Of a stretch of DNA of 64,000 nt, positions 41,535 to 50,070 are shown in pieces (position 1 is the first letter of the stretch; every line of letters starts with the position of its first letter). The stretch spans positions 1,612,001-1,676,000 of the forward strand of contig CP073694.1 of the NCBI GenBank assembly GCA_018228705.1, in the 5' to 3' direction. The DNA is from Dysosmobacter sp. Marseille-Q4140. GTDB taxonomy: Bacteria; Bacillota; Clostridia; Oscillospirales; Oscillospiraceae. Position numbers and translations under genes: made by a program. Under the pieces are notes generated by a model, which made no database searches, was not told the origin of the DNA, and was given only the letters and a program-made list of their open reading frames with translations.

Positions 41535-42608
41535 TCACAGAATCATCAGCTCTTTGGGCGCCTTGGTCAGGTTCCGGCAGCCCTCCTCCGTCAGGAGGAT
41601 CACGTCCTCGATCCGCACGCCCATGCGGCCCGGCAGATAGATCCCCGGCTCCGCAGAGATCACAGCACCGGCGGGCAGAGGCTGGTCGTTGAGCGGCGAG
41701 GCGCTGGGGCTCTCATGGATCTCCACGCCCACCCCATGACCGAAGCTGTGGGTGAAATAGTCCCCGTAGCCGGCGGCGGTGATGACGGCCCGGGCGGCGC
41801 CGTCTACCTCCCGGCCGGTCACTCCGGCCCGGGCAGCGGCGATGCCGGCGGCCTGTGCGGCAAGCACCGTCTGGTAGACCTGCTGCATCTCCTCGGTGGC
41901 AAAGCCCACAGCCACCGTGCGGGTCATGTCGGAGCAGTAGCCGTGATAGATACAGCCGAAGTCCATGGTGACAAACTCTCCCCGTCCGATCTCCCGCTCT
42001 GAGGGCACGCCGTGGGGAAGGCTGCTGTTGGGGCCGGATACCACGATGGGATCAAAGGACATATTCTCCGCCCCGTAGTGGAGCATCCGGTACTGGAGCC
42101 GGGCGGCCACCTCCTTCTCCGTCATGCCCGGGCGAATCTCGCCCAGGATGTCCTCCAGCGCCCGCTCGGCGATCCGCTGGGCTGCTACCATGGCCTCCAG
42201 CTCCTCGCTGTCCTTGGTGCGCCGCAGGTCCCACAGCAGCTCTGAAGCGGGGATCAGATCGCAGGGAAGAGCCTTGCGGTAGCGCTCCCACTCCTGCACG
42301 GTCATATAGGCGTCCTCAAAGCCCAGGCGGCTGACCGCCTGCTCCCGGAGCACCTCCTCCAGCAGTACGGCATAGCCCCGGCCAGGCCCCGTCTCCCGGA
42401 TCTCCGCCCCCTGGACGTAGCGTCCGGCGGCCTCAATGTACCGCGCGTCGGTGAAATACCAGGCGCGATGCTTTGTCACCAGGGCCACGCCGTCGGTGCC
42501 TGCGGAGTGGAAGCCGGCCGCGTAAAAGCGGTTGGCCTCGCCGGTCAGCAGCATGGCGTCCAGGCCCGCGGCCTCCAATCGGGCCGCGATCTTCTGAAAG
42601 TGGTTCAC
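41535..42608 (-). CDS. pepP: Xaa-Pro aminopeptidase, M24 family
   Basis: 357 residues. The N-terminal creatinase-like domain (1-125) is followed by a pita-bread peptidase domain: metal ligands Asp in TMDFGCIYHGY and SDMTRT, His in HSFGHGVGVEIHE, Glu in SAEPGIY and RIEDVILL. Removes N-terminal residues preceding proline. GTG start at 42608 with AAGGAGG upstream. Typical length for the short bacterial Xaa-Pro dipeptidase/aminopeptidase. The gene lies downstream of pyrG and the pyrG fragment. Confidence 0.93.
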   Translation of the reverse strand: MNHFQKIAARLEAAGLDAMLLTGEANRFYAAGFHSAGTDGVALVTKHRAWYFTDARYIEAAGRYVQGAEIRETGPGRGYAVLLEEVLREQAVSRLGFEDAYMTVQEWERYRKALPCDLIPASELLWDLRRTKDSEELEAMVAAQRIAERALEDILGEIRPGMTEKEVAARLQYRMLHYGAENMSFDPIVVSGPNSSLPHGVPSEREIGRGEFVTMDFGCIYHGYCSDMTRTVAVGFATEEMQQVYQTVLAAQAAGIAAARAGVTGREVDGAARAVITAAGYGDYFTHSFGHGVGVEIHESPSASPLNDQPLPAGAVISAEPGIYLPGRMGVRIEDVILLTEEGCRNLTKAPKELMIL

Positions 42609-42690
42609 TGACGTTCCTCCTTATTTGTATATGTCCGCCCGCGCCGGGGCGGTCTTTCCGAAGCCATCAAAGGAATCCGGACGGGTCTGC

Positions 42691-42842
42691 CCGCAGGGCA
42701 TCGCCCTCCGCCTCGCCGCTGCCGCGGCAACCGGCGGAGATGGCGTGAGAGCCGCCCCTCTGCGCTTATTTCTCTTCTGCGCCCTGCTCCAGCGCCGCCT
42801 TCACGAATCCGTAAAACAGCGGATGCGGACGGTCGGGGCGGA
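42691..42842. repeat. Direct repeat copy 1, remnant of the pyrG 3' end and following DNA
   Basis: About 152 bp repeated with a 171-bp period; the partner is 42862-43013. The copies differ at only a few bases. Confidence 0.92.
42766..42842 (-). pseudogene. pyrG C-terminal fragment
   Basis: Encodes the last 25 or so codons of CTP synthase again ([20 protein letters not shown] and three more residues) and ends in its own TAA. It has no start codon or ribosome site. Left by the tandem duplication; the real gene ends at 42937. Confidence 0.85.
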
Positions 42843-42861
42843 TCGCTCCCTTCGGGGGCGA

Positions 42862-43013
42862 CCGCAGGGCATCGCCCTCCGCCTCGCCGCTGCCGCGGCA
42901 ACCGGCGGAGATGGCGCGAGAGCCGCCCCTCTGTGCTTATCTCTCTTCTGCGCCCTGCTCCAGCGCCGCCTTCACGAACCCGTAAAACAGCGGATGCGGA
43001 CGGTCGGGGCGGC
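42862..43013. repeat. Direct repeat copy 2, includes the true 3' end of pyrG
   Basis: Partner of 42691-42842. The non-coding part holds palindrome-rich GGGCATCGCC...GCCGCGGC DNA like other gaps in the window. Confidence 0.92.
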
Positions 43014-44544
43014 TCTTGAACTCCGGGTGGAACTGGGCGCCCACAAACCAGGGATGGTCCTCCAGCTCCACGATCTCCACCAGCCTCTCATCGGGGGACA
43101 GGCCCGCCAGGGTCAGGCCTGCGGACCGGGCGGCGGCGCGGTAGTCGTTGTTGAACTCATAGCGGTGGCGGTGACGCTCGGAGATCTCCGCCGCGCCGTA
43201 CAGCGCCCGGCTCCGGCTGCCCTCTGTCAGGCGGCAGGGATACCGCCCCAGGCGCATGGTGCCGCCCTTGTCGGTGATGTGCACCTGATCCGGCATCAGG
43301 TCGATGACCGGGTGCCTGGTGGCGGCGAACTCGGAGGAGTTGGCGTCCTCCAGCCCCATCACGTGGCGGGCAAACTCCACCACCGCCATCTGCATCCCCA
43401 GGCAGATGCCGAAGTACGGCACCATATTTTCCCGGGCGTAGCGGCAGGCGGCGATCATGCCCTCGATGCCCCGGTCGCCGAAGCCCCCGGGCACCAGCAC
43501 CCCGGCGCAGCCGGAGAGGACCTGGGCCGCGTTTTCATCGGTGACGGTCTCGGAGTCCACCCACCGGATGTCCACCACCGCGTCGTTGGCGGTGCCGGCG
43601 TGGTGCAGGGACTCCACCACGGAGAGGTAGGCGTCGTGGAGCTGGGTGTACTTGCCCACCAGGGCGATGGTCACATGGCGCTCCGCCGCCAGCTCCCGCT
43701 TTACCATGGCCTTCCACTCCCGCAGGTCCGGCTGGTGGGTGATGAGGCCCAGCTTCCGGCAGACCACCTCGTCCAGGCCCTCCTTCGCCATCAGCAGAGG
43801 CACCTCGTAGAGGGTCCGGGCGGTGGTGTTCTGGATGACGCAGTCCGGCTCCACGTTGCAGAACAGGGCGATCTTCCGGCGGATGTCCTCGGTGATGGGG
43901 GCGTCGCACCGGCACACCAGGATGTCCGGCTGGATGCCCAGAGACAAAAGCTCCTTCACGGAGTGCTGGGTGGGCTTGCTCTTGAGCTCCCCGGAGCCGG
44001 GGATCTGGACGATCAGGGGCACATGGATGAACACCACGTCGCCCCGGGGCCGCTCCACGGCCACCTGGCGGATGGCCTCCAGAAAGGGCTGGGACTCAAT
44101 GTCGCCCACGGTGCCGCCGATCTCGGTGATGACCACGTCCACATCCTCCCCGGCCATGGAGTAGATGCGGTTTTTGATCTCGTCGGTGATGTGGGGGATG
44201 ATCTGCACCGTGGCGCCCAGGTAGTCGCCCCGGCGCTCCCGGTTCAGCACGGACCAGTAGATCTTGCCGGAGGACACGGAGCTGTTGCCGGTCAGGTCCT
44301 CGTCCACGAACCGCTCGTAGTGACCCAGGTCCAGATCCGTCTCGGCGCCGTCCTCGGTGACGAACACCTCCCCGTGCTGATAGGGGCTCATGGTCCCGGG
44401 GTCCACATTGATATAGGGGTCGAACTTCTGATTGCGCACCCGGACGCCCCGCTGCTTCAAAAGCCGTCCCAGGGACGCCGCGCAGATCCCCTTGCCCAGG
44501 CCGGACACCACGCCGCCGGTGACAAATACAAACTTGGTGGTCAC
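42937..44544 (-). CDS. pyrG: CTP synthase
   Basis: 535 residues, normal length. Makes CTP from UTP, ATP and glutamine. The synthetase domain (1-265) opens with [12 protein letters not shown] (P-loop, 9-20); the glutaminase domain (about 290-535) has nucleophile Cys in [12 protein letters not shown] and His/Glu in [13 protein letters not shown] start at 44544, 6 nt after a GGTGAG-type site; no better ATG. A consensus promoter lies 215 bp upstream, leaving a long leader with a GTCCCG/CGGGAC hairpin and TTTT, possibly an attenuator. Confidence 0.96.
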   Translation of the reverse strand: MTTKFVFVTGGVVSGLGKGICAASLGRLLKQRGVRVRNQKFDPYINVDPGTMSPYQHGEVFVTEDGAETDLDLGHYERFVDEDLTGNSSVSSGKIYWSVLNRERRGDYLGATVQIIPHITDEIKNRIYSMAGEDVDVVITEIGGTVGDIESQPFLEAIRQVAVERPRGDVVFIHVPLIVQIPGSGELKSKPTQHSVKELLSLGIQPDILVCRCDAPITEDIRRKIALFCNVEPDCVIQNTTARTLYEVPLLMAKEGLDEVVCRKLGLITHQPDLREWKAMVKRELAAERHVTIALVGKYTQLHDAYLSVVESLHHAGTANDAVVDIRWVDSETVTDENAAQVLSGCAGVLVPGGFGDRGIEGMIAACRYARENMVPYFGICLGMQMAVVEFARHVMGLEDANSSEFAATRHPVIDLMPDQVHITDKGGTMRLGRYPCRLTEGSRSRALYGAAEISERHRHRYEFNNDYRAAARSAGLTLAGLSPDERLVEIVELEDHPWFVGAQFHPEFKSRPDRPHPLFYGFVKAALEQGAEER

Positions 44545-44757
44545 ACCGCTCACCTCACCTTTCCTTTTTCCTATCATGCCCGTATTTCTGCCGGAGCTCT
44601 CCACAAAAAAAGCGGCACCACTGGACCCTTTTGCGGCGAAAAGTCCCGGCCTTTTCGGGACGTTCAGCTGCGATCCACGGTGTCGCTGTGTGTTCGATTG
44701 TGGCCCCGCGGCATCGCCGCGGACCGCTGACCAAAGCGTTTCCAAAAATACTTTCCC

Positions 44758-44786
44758 AATATAGCACCGCCTCCCGCAAAAGTCAA
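44758..44786 (-). promoter_or_regulatory. pyrG promoter
   Basis: Minus strand TTGACT (44786-44781), 17-bp spacer, TATATT (44763-44758), followed by GGGAAAG. The leader to 44544 contains a hairpin near 44646-44664 with a following TTTT. No other gene is seen in 44545-44935. Confidence 0.8.
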
Positions 44787-44935
44787 CGGGGCAAATTTTC
44801 GCGCTCTGTTATACCGGGCAGCTGTCAAACGGCTTCCCACAAACGCAAAAGCGCGCGGCGCGCCGCTCTGCCGCCATTCCGGCAAAAAGCGATCATTTCA
44901 AAAAAGGCGGCGCCTGTTTTTGTGGAAAATGACGG

Positions 44936-44964
44936 TTGACTTTATCCCTTTAAAGCTATATATT
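44936..44964 (+). promoter_or_regulatory. Promoter of the 35-codon ORF / ABC system 1
   Basis: TTGACT (44936-44941), 17-bp spacer, TATATT (44959-44964), divergent from the pyrG promoter. Confidence 0.8.
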
Positions 44965-45008
44965 GAAAAAGTAATTTGAGGCAGCCGAAAGGCAGAGAGG
45001 AGTCCGCC

Positions 45009-45116
45009 ATGGGTCGTACCGTTCGTTTTACCGTCCAGGCCAACGCTCATTTCTCCTTTATGAAGGCCCGCTACGCGGGCCGCTATTACCACGCCCAGAT
45101 CTCTCCGGCCGGCTGA
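45009..45116 (+). CDS. 35-codon ORF, possible leader peptide
   Basis: AGAGAGGAG stands 6 nt before the ATG. The peptide is basic and aromatic (HFSFMKARYAGRYYHAQ), with 3 Phe, 3 Tyr and 2 His. It lies between a strong promoter and a terminator-like hairpin that precedes an amino-acid-type ABC operon, the layout of an attenuation leader. It could equally be an independent small protein. Confidence 0.5.
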   Translation: MGRTVRFTVQANAHFSFMKARYAGRYYHAQISPAG

Positions 45117-45151
45117 AACAGAAAATGCGCTTCCCTATCATCGTATGAGAG

Positions 45152-45187
45152 GCGGCTCTGTTCCTACCGGGACGGAGCCGCTTTTTA
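45152..45187 (+). terminator. Terminator or attenuator ahead of ABC system 1
   Basis: GCGGCTC/GAGCCGC with an inner GTTCC/GGGAC helix, then TTTTT. Located 36 nt after the 35-codon ORF and 42 nt before the lipoprotein gene. Confidence 0.8.
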
Positions 45188-45228
45188 TAATTGTCTCTGC
45201 GATCCCATTGTAGAAAAGGAGAATTGTG

Positions 45229-46248
45229 ATGAAAAAGAAACTGCTTGCCCTGACGCTCGCCGCCCTGATGGCGCTGAGCCTGGCCGCCTGCGGCGGCGAC
45301 ACCGCCTCCACCGATACGGAAGCTGCCGAGGACGAAGCCGCCGAAACCGCTGAAGCCTCCGGCCAGGTCTACAACATCGGCATCTGCCAGCTGGCGCCCC
45401 ACCCCGCTCTGGACGCCGCCACCGAGGGCTTCATCGACGCTGTGACGGAAGCTCTGGGCGCTGAAAACGTCAACATCGATAACCAGAACGCCGCCGGCGA
45501 CAGCCCCACCTGCGGCACCATCATCAACGGGTTCGTCTCCGCCAATGTGGATCTGATCCTGGCCAACGCCACCGCGCCGCTGCAGACCGCTGCCGCCGCC
45601 ACCGCCACCATCCCGGTGCTGGGCACCTCCGTCACTGAGTACGGTGTGGCCCTGGGCATCGACGGCTTCACCGGCACCGTGGGCACCAACGTCTCCGGCA
45701 CCTCCGACCTGGCGCCGCTGGACCAGCAGGCCGCCATGGTGAAGGAGTGGTTCCCCGACGCCAAGACCGTGGGTCTGCTGTACTGCTCCGCCGAACCCAA
45801 CAGCCAGTATCAGGTGGACAACGTCCAGGCCTATCTGGAGGAGCTGGGCTATACCTGCACCCAGTACTCCTTCTCCGACACCAACGACATGGCCTCCGTC
45901 ACCCAGCAGGCCGCCGACAACAGCGACGTGCTCTATGTCCCCACGGATAATACCTGCGCCAACAACACCGGCGTCATCGACAACATCTGCCGTCCCGCCG
46001 GCGTCCCCATCATCTGCGGCGAGGAAGGTATCTGCGGCGGCTGCGGCGTGGCCACCTTGTCCATCAGCTACTATGATCTGGGCTATACCACCGGCGAGAT
46101 GGCTGTGAAGATCCTCACCGGCGAGGCCGACGTGTCCGAGATGCCCATTGAGTACGCCCCCCAGTTCACCAAGAAATACAACGAAACCATCTGCGCCGAC
46201 CTGGGTCTGACTGTTCCCGAGGGCTACGAGGCAATCGTCATCGAGTAA
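45229..46248 (+). CDS. ABC transporter substrate-binding lipoprotein, TrpX-like (system 1)
   Basis: 339 residues. Lipoprotein signal with lipobox LAAC, Cys21. The mature protein is the two-domain PF04392 type: YNIGICQLAPHPALDAATEGF opens the family, and SGTSDLAPLDQQ and GYTTGEMAVKIL are typical. Family members bind aromatic amino acids or related small molecules (TrpX, peptide or nucleoside relatives). AAGGAG 7 nt before the ATG at 45229. Followed by a weak terminator, then permease and ATPase genes. The ligand cannot be fixed; no T-box here, unlike system 2. Confidence 0.9.
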   Translation: MKKKLLALTLAALMALSLAACGGDTASTDTEAAEDEAAETAEASGQVYNIGICQLAPHPALDAATEGFIDAVTEALGAENVNIDNQNAAGDSPTCGTIINGFVSANVDLILANATAPLQTAAAATATIPVLGTSVTEYGVALGIDGFTGTVGTNVSGTSDLAPLDQQAAMVKEWFPDAKTVGLLYCSAEPNSQYQVDNVQAYLEELGYTCTQYSFSDTNDMASVTQQAADNSDVLYVPTDNTCANNTGVIDNICRPAGVPIICGEEGICGGCGVATLSISYYDLGYTTGEMAVKILTGEADVSEMPIEYAPQFTKKYNETICADLGLTVPEGYEAIVIE

Positions 46249-46271
46249 CTCCCTCCCGATTTTTAAGCGGA

Positions 46272-46303
46272 CAGCGGAAAAGGGATCTCCTTTTCCGCTG
46301 TTT
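46272..46303 (+). terminator. Partial terminator between binding protein and permease
   Basis: CAGCGGAAAAGG, loop GATCT, CCTTTTCCGCTG, TTTCCC. It likely lets some read-through so that the binding protein is made in excess. Confidence 0.8.
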
Positions 46304-46354
46304 CCCGCTATACGAATAAACCTTACCGACTTTCGACTGGGGGAACGCATCCAT

Positions 46355-47317
46355 ATGCTGAATTTTGTCAACGCGCTGCCGGGCGCTGTGTCCCAGGGCC
46401 TGATCTGGGGCATTATGGCCATCGGCGTCTACATCACCTACAAGATCCTGGACATCGCAGACCTGACGGTGGACGGCTCCTTCTGCACCGGCGCCGCCGC
46501 CTTCGTCATGCTCTACACCACCGGCACCAACCTGTGGCTGGCCATGCTGGTATCCATTCTGGCAGGCATGGCGGCCGGCCTGGTCACAGGACTGCTGCAC
46601 ACCTTCTGCGGCATCCCCGCCATCCTCGCCGGCATTCTGACCCAGCTGGGCCTGTGGTCCATCAATATGGCCATTATGGACATGAAGGCCACGGTGGCCA
46701 TCAATGTCACACAGGCTGATATGCTGGACGGCCTGCTGGTGTCTCTTCGCTTCGTGCAGGACGCCTCCAACGGCACCCGCCCCTTCTACCGTCACCCCAT
46801 TCTGGTAGTCGGTCTTTTGACGGTGGTTTTGATCGCCCTGCTGTACTGGTTCTTCGGCACGGAGCTGGGCGCATCCCTGCGGGCCACCGGTTCCAATCAG
46901 AACATGGCCCGGGCCCAGGGCATCAGCACTGACTTCACCAAAGTCCTGGGATTGATGATCTCCAACGGCCTGGTGGCCCTGTCCGGCGCCCTGCTGGCCC
47001 AGTACAACAGCGCCAGCGAGATCAACATGGGCCGCGGCGCCATCGTCATCGGCCTGGCCGCCGTCATTATCGGCGAGGTGGCCTTCTCCAAGGTCTTCCA
47101 CAACTTCGCACTGAAGCTGCTGGCGGTGTCCATTGGCGCCATTTTGTATTACATCGTCATTCAGGCGGTGCTGGCCATGGGCCTCAACGCCAACTATCTG
47201 AAGCTGCTCTCCGCGGTGGTGGTGGCCGTCTTCCTGTCCATTCCCTATTGGAAGGGCAAGTACATTCACGCCAACGTCCGCACCGGTGTGCAAACGGGAG
47301 GAAACGGCCATGCTTGA
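46355..47317 (+). CDS. ABC transporter permease (system 1)
   Basis: 320 residues, eight or nine membrane spans, of the BPD_transp_2 / LivH-like type. Opens with ALPGAVSQGLIWGIMAIGVYITYKI, and carries the DLTVDGSF motif (about 39-46) shared with TrpY/YtnP-type permeases, and an EAA-like loop GSNQNMARAQGI (about 181-192). Translocates the ligand delivered by the upstream lipoprotein. Overlaps the ATPase gene by 8 nt in the same ATGCTTGA arrangement as in system 2, showing the two operons share origin. Confidence 0.9.
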   Translation: MLNFVNALPGAVSQGLIWGIMAIGVYITYKILDIADLTVDGSFCTGAAAFVMLYTTGTNLWLAMLVSILAGMAAGLVTGLLHTFCGIPAILAGILTQLGLWSINMAIMDMKATVAINVTQADMLDGLLVSLRFVQDASNGTRPFYRHPILVVGLLTVVLIALLYWFFGTELGASLRATGSNQNMARAQGISTDFTKVLGLMISNGLVALSGALLAQYNSASEINMGRGAIVIGLAAVIIGEVAFSKVFHNFALKLLAVSIGAILYYIVIQAVLAMGLNANYLKLLSAVVVAVFLSIPYWKGKYIHANVRTGVQTGGNGHA

Positions 47318-48104
47318 ACTGAAAAACATCTACAAGACCTTCAACGCCGGTACGGTCAATGAAAAGCGGGCCCTGGCGGGGCTGAACCTGACGCTCAATG
47401 ACGGAGACTTCGTCACCGTCATCGGCGGCAACGGCGCCGGCAAGTCCACCATGCTCAATGCCGTGGCGGGCACCTGGGCCGTGGACGCCGGCCAGATCCT
47501 CATCGGCGGCACCGACGTGACCCACCTGCCGGAATTCAAGCGGGCCAAGTTCATCGGCCGGGTGTTCCAGGACCCCATGATGGGCACTGCCCCCACCATG
47601 CAGATCGAGGAAAACCTGGCTCTGGCGGCCCGCCGCGGGCAGCGCCGCGGCCTGCGCTGGGGCATTACCAAAACGGAACGGGCCGACTACCGGGAGCTGC
47701 TGCGGGACCTGGACCTGGGTCTGGAGGACCGGCTCACCAGCAAGGTGGGCCTTCTCTCCGGCGGCCAGCGCCAGGCGCTGACGCTGCTGATGGCCGCATT
47801 GAAGCGGCCGAAGCTGTTGCTGCTGGACGAGCACACCGCCGCCCTGGATCCCAAGACTGCCGCCAAGGTGCTGGAACTCTCCGACCGGATCGTGGAGGAG
47901 AACCACCTGACCACCATGATGGTGACCCACAATATGAAGGACGCCATCGCCCACGGCAACCGGCTCATCATGATGTACGAGGGACACATCGTTATCGACG
48001 TGTCCGGCGAGGAGAAGAAGAAGCTGACGGTGCCCCAGCTGCTGGAGCTGTTCAGCAAGGTCAGCGGCAGCGACGAAGCCGACGACAAGATGCTGCTGTC
48101 CTAA
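47310..48104 (+). CDS. ABC transporter ATP-binding protein (system 1)
   Basis: 264 residues. Walker A GGNGAGKST (about 39-47), Q-loop FQDPMMGT, signature LLSGGQRQAL, Walker B LLLLDEHTAALDP and H-loop MVTHNM. The DEHTAALDP box is common to the TrpZ group. Energises the system 1 permease. The ATG at 47310 follows GGGAGGAAA and overlaps the permease end. Last gene of its operon, ending before a duplicated hairpin. Confidence 0.92.
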   Translation: MLELKNIYKTFNAGTVNEKRALAGLNLTLNDGDFVTVIGGNGAGKSTMLNAVAGTWAVDAGQILIGGTDVTHLPEFKRAKFIGRVFQDPMMGTAPTMQIEENLALAARRGQRRGLRWGITKTERADYRELLRDLDLGLEDRLTSKVGLLSGGQRQALTLLMAALKRPKLLLLDEHTAALDPKTAAKVLELSDRIVEENHLTTMMVTHNMKDAIAHGNRLIMMYEGHIVIDVSGEEKKKLTVPQLLELFSKVSGSDEADDKMLLS

Positions 48105-48170
48105 TGCCGCTGACCCGGGGCCCCGCACAGCGGGGCGCGCGTCAAGCGGTTTTCCGCAGGAAAACCTTGG

Positions 48171-48206
48171 CCCGGAGGGAATTCACTTCCCTCCGGGCTC
48201 ATTTTT
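48171..48206 (+). terminator. Terminator of ABC system 1
   Basis: CCCGGAGGGAA, loop TTCAC, TTCCCTCCGGG, CTCATTTTTTC. Confidence 0.88.
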
Positions 48207-48403
48207 TCAAAACAGTCTCACAGAGTTCGCATCGGGAGGTTCGAATTCAGTAAAATCTGTTTTCGGCCGCGGCATGTACGTGGACGAAAACACCTCTCGC
48301 CCCACAAGTGTGGGATTTGTGCGCCAAAGGTGTGCAAATCCTGCGCGCAGTGGGGTGAAACTTTTCAAAAAAGTGGAAAATTCGCTTTTTTGAAAATTCT
48401 GAT

Positions 48404-48433
48404 CCGGAGGGAATTCACTTCCCTCCGGGCTTC
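48404..48433 (+). terminator. Second copy of the same hairpin
   Basis: CCGGAGGGAA-TTCAC-TTCCCTCCGG followed by GCTTCTTTG, weaker than the first copy 233 bp upstream. Confidence 0.7.
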
Positions 48434-48521
48434 TTTGATCAAAGGACTCCGTGCGCTCCGGTCCCCCGAGCCGAACAGTTTATTCCTTTACTGCGCTGAT
48501 GTAATTTGTGGATTTTGCCCC

Positions 48522-48551
48522 TTGACAAGACAGGCGCCCCCTGCGTATAAT
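48522..48551 (+). promoter_or_regulatory. Promoter of the T-box transcript
   Basis: TTGACA (48522-48527), 18-bp spacer, TATAAT (48546-48551). Confidence 0.85.
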
Positions 48552-48554
48552 GCA

Positions 48555-48830
48555 GACAATCCAGTGAAACCTGTGAGCAAGAGAAGTACCCGGTCCAGTC
48601 CCCTTTCAGAGAGCCGTGGATGGTGGGATCACGGCGGCGGACACTCCGGTGAATGGACTTGCGAGGGCAGAGCGAACGGGGTCCTTTGATCCTCAGTAGC
48701 GACTGACGGGACCCGCACCCGTTACCATGGCGGCGCGTATGAAGTACGCGGAGAGAGGGGGCGCCATGCGCCAACTTGGGTGGTACCGCAGGATGCAAGT
48801 CTTGTCCCAATGATGGGGCAGGGCTTTTTT
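48555..48830 (+). promoter_or_regulatory. T-box leader, probable tryptophan specifier
   Basis: Hallmarks in order: GAGAAGTACC (stem I loop E region), AGAGAGCCGTGGATGGTGGG (stem I apex), GAATGGACTTGCGAGG with candidate specifier TGG at 48654-48656 followed by a purine, then the T-box GGGTGGTACCGC at 48778-48789 that binds the tRNA acceptor end, and a terminator AAGTCTTGTCCC...GGGGCAGGGCTTTTTT at 48798-48828. Uncharged tRNA-Trp would favour antitermination and turn on the transporter. The specifier is read by eye; downstream TrpXYZ-type genes agree with it. Confidence 0.88.
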
Positions 48831-48874
48831 GTTTGCCCGCCTTGGACCGCCGCTCCCCGGAAAGGAGTTTTCAC

Positions 48875-48916
48875 CATGAAGAAAGACACGAGACGATGGC
48901 GCCTGCGGCGCATCTG
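48875..48916 (+). CDS. 13-codon ORF after the T-box
   Basis: AAAGGAG lies 8 nt before an ATG that opens MKKDTRRWRLRRI and stops, 78 nt before trpX. It contains one Trp codon in a run of Arg codons. Might be a secondary leader peptide or a decayed gene start. Confidence 0.35.
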
Positions 48917-48993
48917 AACCCGTGCCGTCCCGGCATGACGGGACCGCACATCAACGATCGGCCATATATGAAAATTGATAAGGAGAATTGACC

Positions 48994-50010
48994 ATGAAAC
49001 CGTTCAAGAAGTTTTTCGCGGCCCTGCTGGCCCTGACCATGACCCTGTCCCTGGCCGCCTGCGGCGGCGCCAGTGACGACACCGCCGCCGAGGGCGACGG
49101 CTCCGGCGAGGGTGAGGCCACGATGTACAAGATCGGCATTTCCCAGTACGGCGAGCACGGCTCCCTGGACAACTGCCGGGAGGGCTTCCTCCAGGGTCTG
49201 GAGCAGGCGGGCCTGGTGGAGGGCACCGATTTTGAGATCCACTATGAGAACGCCGGATTTGACGACTCCATCGCCACCCAGATCGGCCAGACCTTCTCCG
49301 CCGAGGGCGTGGACCTGATGGTGGGCATCGCCACCCCCTCCGCCGTGGCCTGCTACGCCGCCGCCGAGGACAAAAACATCCCCGTGATCTTCACCGCCAT
49401 CACCGACCCCGTGGGCGCCCACCTGGACGCCAGCAACATCACCGGCACCTCCGACGTGCTGCCGGTGGCCGGCCAGCTGGAGCTGATCCGGGAGCTGCAG
49501 CCCCACGCCAAGACCATCGGCATCGTCTATATGACCAGCGAGGCCAACTCCGTGTACTCCATCGGCGTGTATGAGGAACTGGCCGCCGACTACGGCTTTG
49601 CCATCGAGTCCGTGGGCGTCACCGCCCAGTCCGAGGTCACCCAGGCGGTGGACACTCTGATCTCCCGGGGCGTGGACTGCCTGTCCAACCTGACCGACAA
49701 CACCGTGGTGGGCGTGCTGCCCGCCATCCTGGAAAAGACCAACGAGGCCGGCATCCCCGTCTACGGCTCCGAAGTGGAGCAGGTGAAGCTGGGGTGCGTG
49801 GCCGGCGCGGGCCTGGACTATGTGAAGCTGGGCATCCAGACGGGCCTCATGGCCGCCAAGGTCCTCACCGGCGAGGCCACCTGCGAGGACCTGCCCTATG
49901 AGATCATCGAGGACTACGACCTGTATATCAACAGCGAGGCTCTGGACGCCATGGGGCTGGCCGTGCCCGAGGACGTGGCCCAGACAGCAGTCGAGGTCAA
50001 CGCGGCCTGA
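48994..50010 (+). CDS. trpX: Tryptophan-type ABC transporter substrate-binding lipoprotein
   Basis: 338 residues. Lipobox LAAC with Cys23; mature domain of the PF04392 type (YKIGISQYGEHGSLDNCREGF; ITGTSDVLPVAGQ; GYxxG-like GIQTGLMAAKVLTGE). AAGGAG before the ATG at 48994. First large gene downstream of the T-box with a TGG specifier, the known arrangement for trpXYZ in Firmicutes, hence the symbol. Roughly one third identical by eye to the system 1 protein. Ligand assignment depends on the specifier reading. Confidence 0.85.
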   Translation: MKPFKKFFAALLALTMTLSLAACGGASDDTAAEGDGSGEGEATMYKIGISQYGEHGSLDNCREGFLQGLEQAGLVEGTDFEIHYENAGFDDSIATQIGQTFSAEGVDLMVGIATPSAVACYAAAEDKNIPVIFTAITDPVGAHLDASNITGTSDVLPVAGQLELIRELQPHAKTIGIVYMTSEANSVYSIGVYEELAADYGFAIESVGVTAQSEVTQAVDTLISRGVDCLSNLTDNTVVGVLPAILEKTNEAGIPVYGSEVEQVKLGCVAGAGLDYVKLGIQTGLMAAKVLTGEATCEDLPYEIIEDYDLYINSEALDAMGLAVPEDVAQTAVEVNAA

Positions 50011-50070
50011 AGTCCGCTCCCTCTGTACCCGCATTTCCCCCCAACGATAAAAGGCAAAGGAGATCCCATC

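Larger units (their letters stand above)
48105..48521. other. Gene-free interval with duplicated hairpins and a structured block
   Basis: Identical hairpins (CCGGAGGGAA-TTCAC-TTCCCTCCGG) stand at 48171-48197 and 48404-48428. Between them are a nested stem, CCCCAC (48300-48305) with GTGGGG (48350-48355) enclosing a 13-pair GGATTTG...CAAATCC hairpin, and TTTTCAAAAAAG-N11-CTTTTTTGAAAA at 48362-48396. No ORF has a ribosome site. The first hairpin, followed by ATTTTTTC, ends operon 1. Confidence 0.7.

Noticed and set aside
42605-42901. 98-codon minus-strand frame across the pyrG repeat
   Set aside because: Arg/Gly-rich shadow that reads through the pyrG fragment in another frame.
44646-44690. CTP-sensing pyrG attenuator of the Bacillus type
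   Set aside because: The hairpin GTCCCG/CGGGAC is short and the transcript does not begin with the GGGC start required by that mechanism, so I only mention it as possible.
44965-45228. T-box leader for ABC system 1
   Set aside because: No GGTGGTACCGC sequence or stem I apex; only the short ORF and a hairpin are present.
48330-48689. 119-codon plus-strand frame over the T-box promoter region
   Set aside because: It covers hairpins, a promoter and the T-box stem I, and has no ribosome site.
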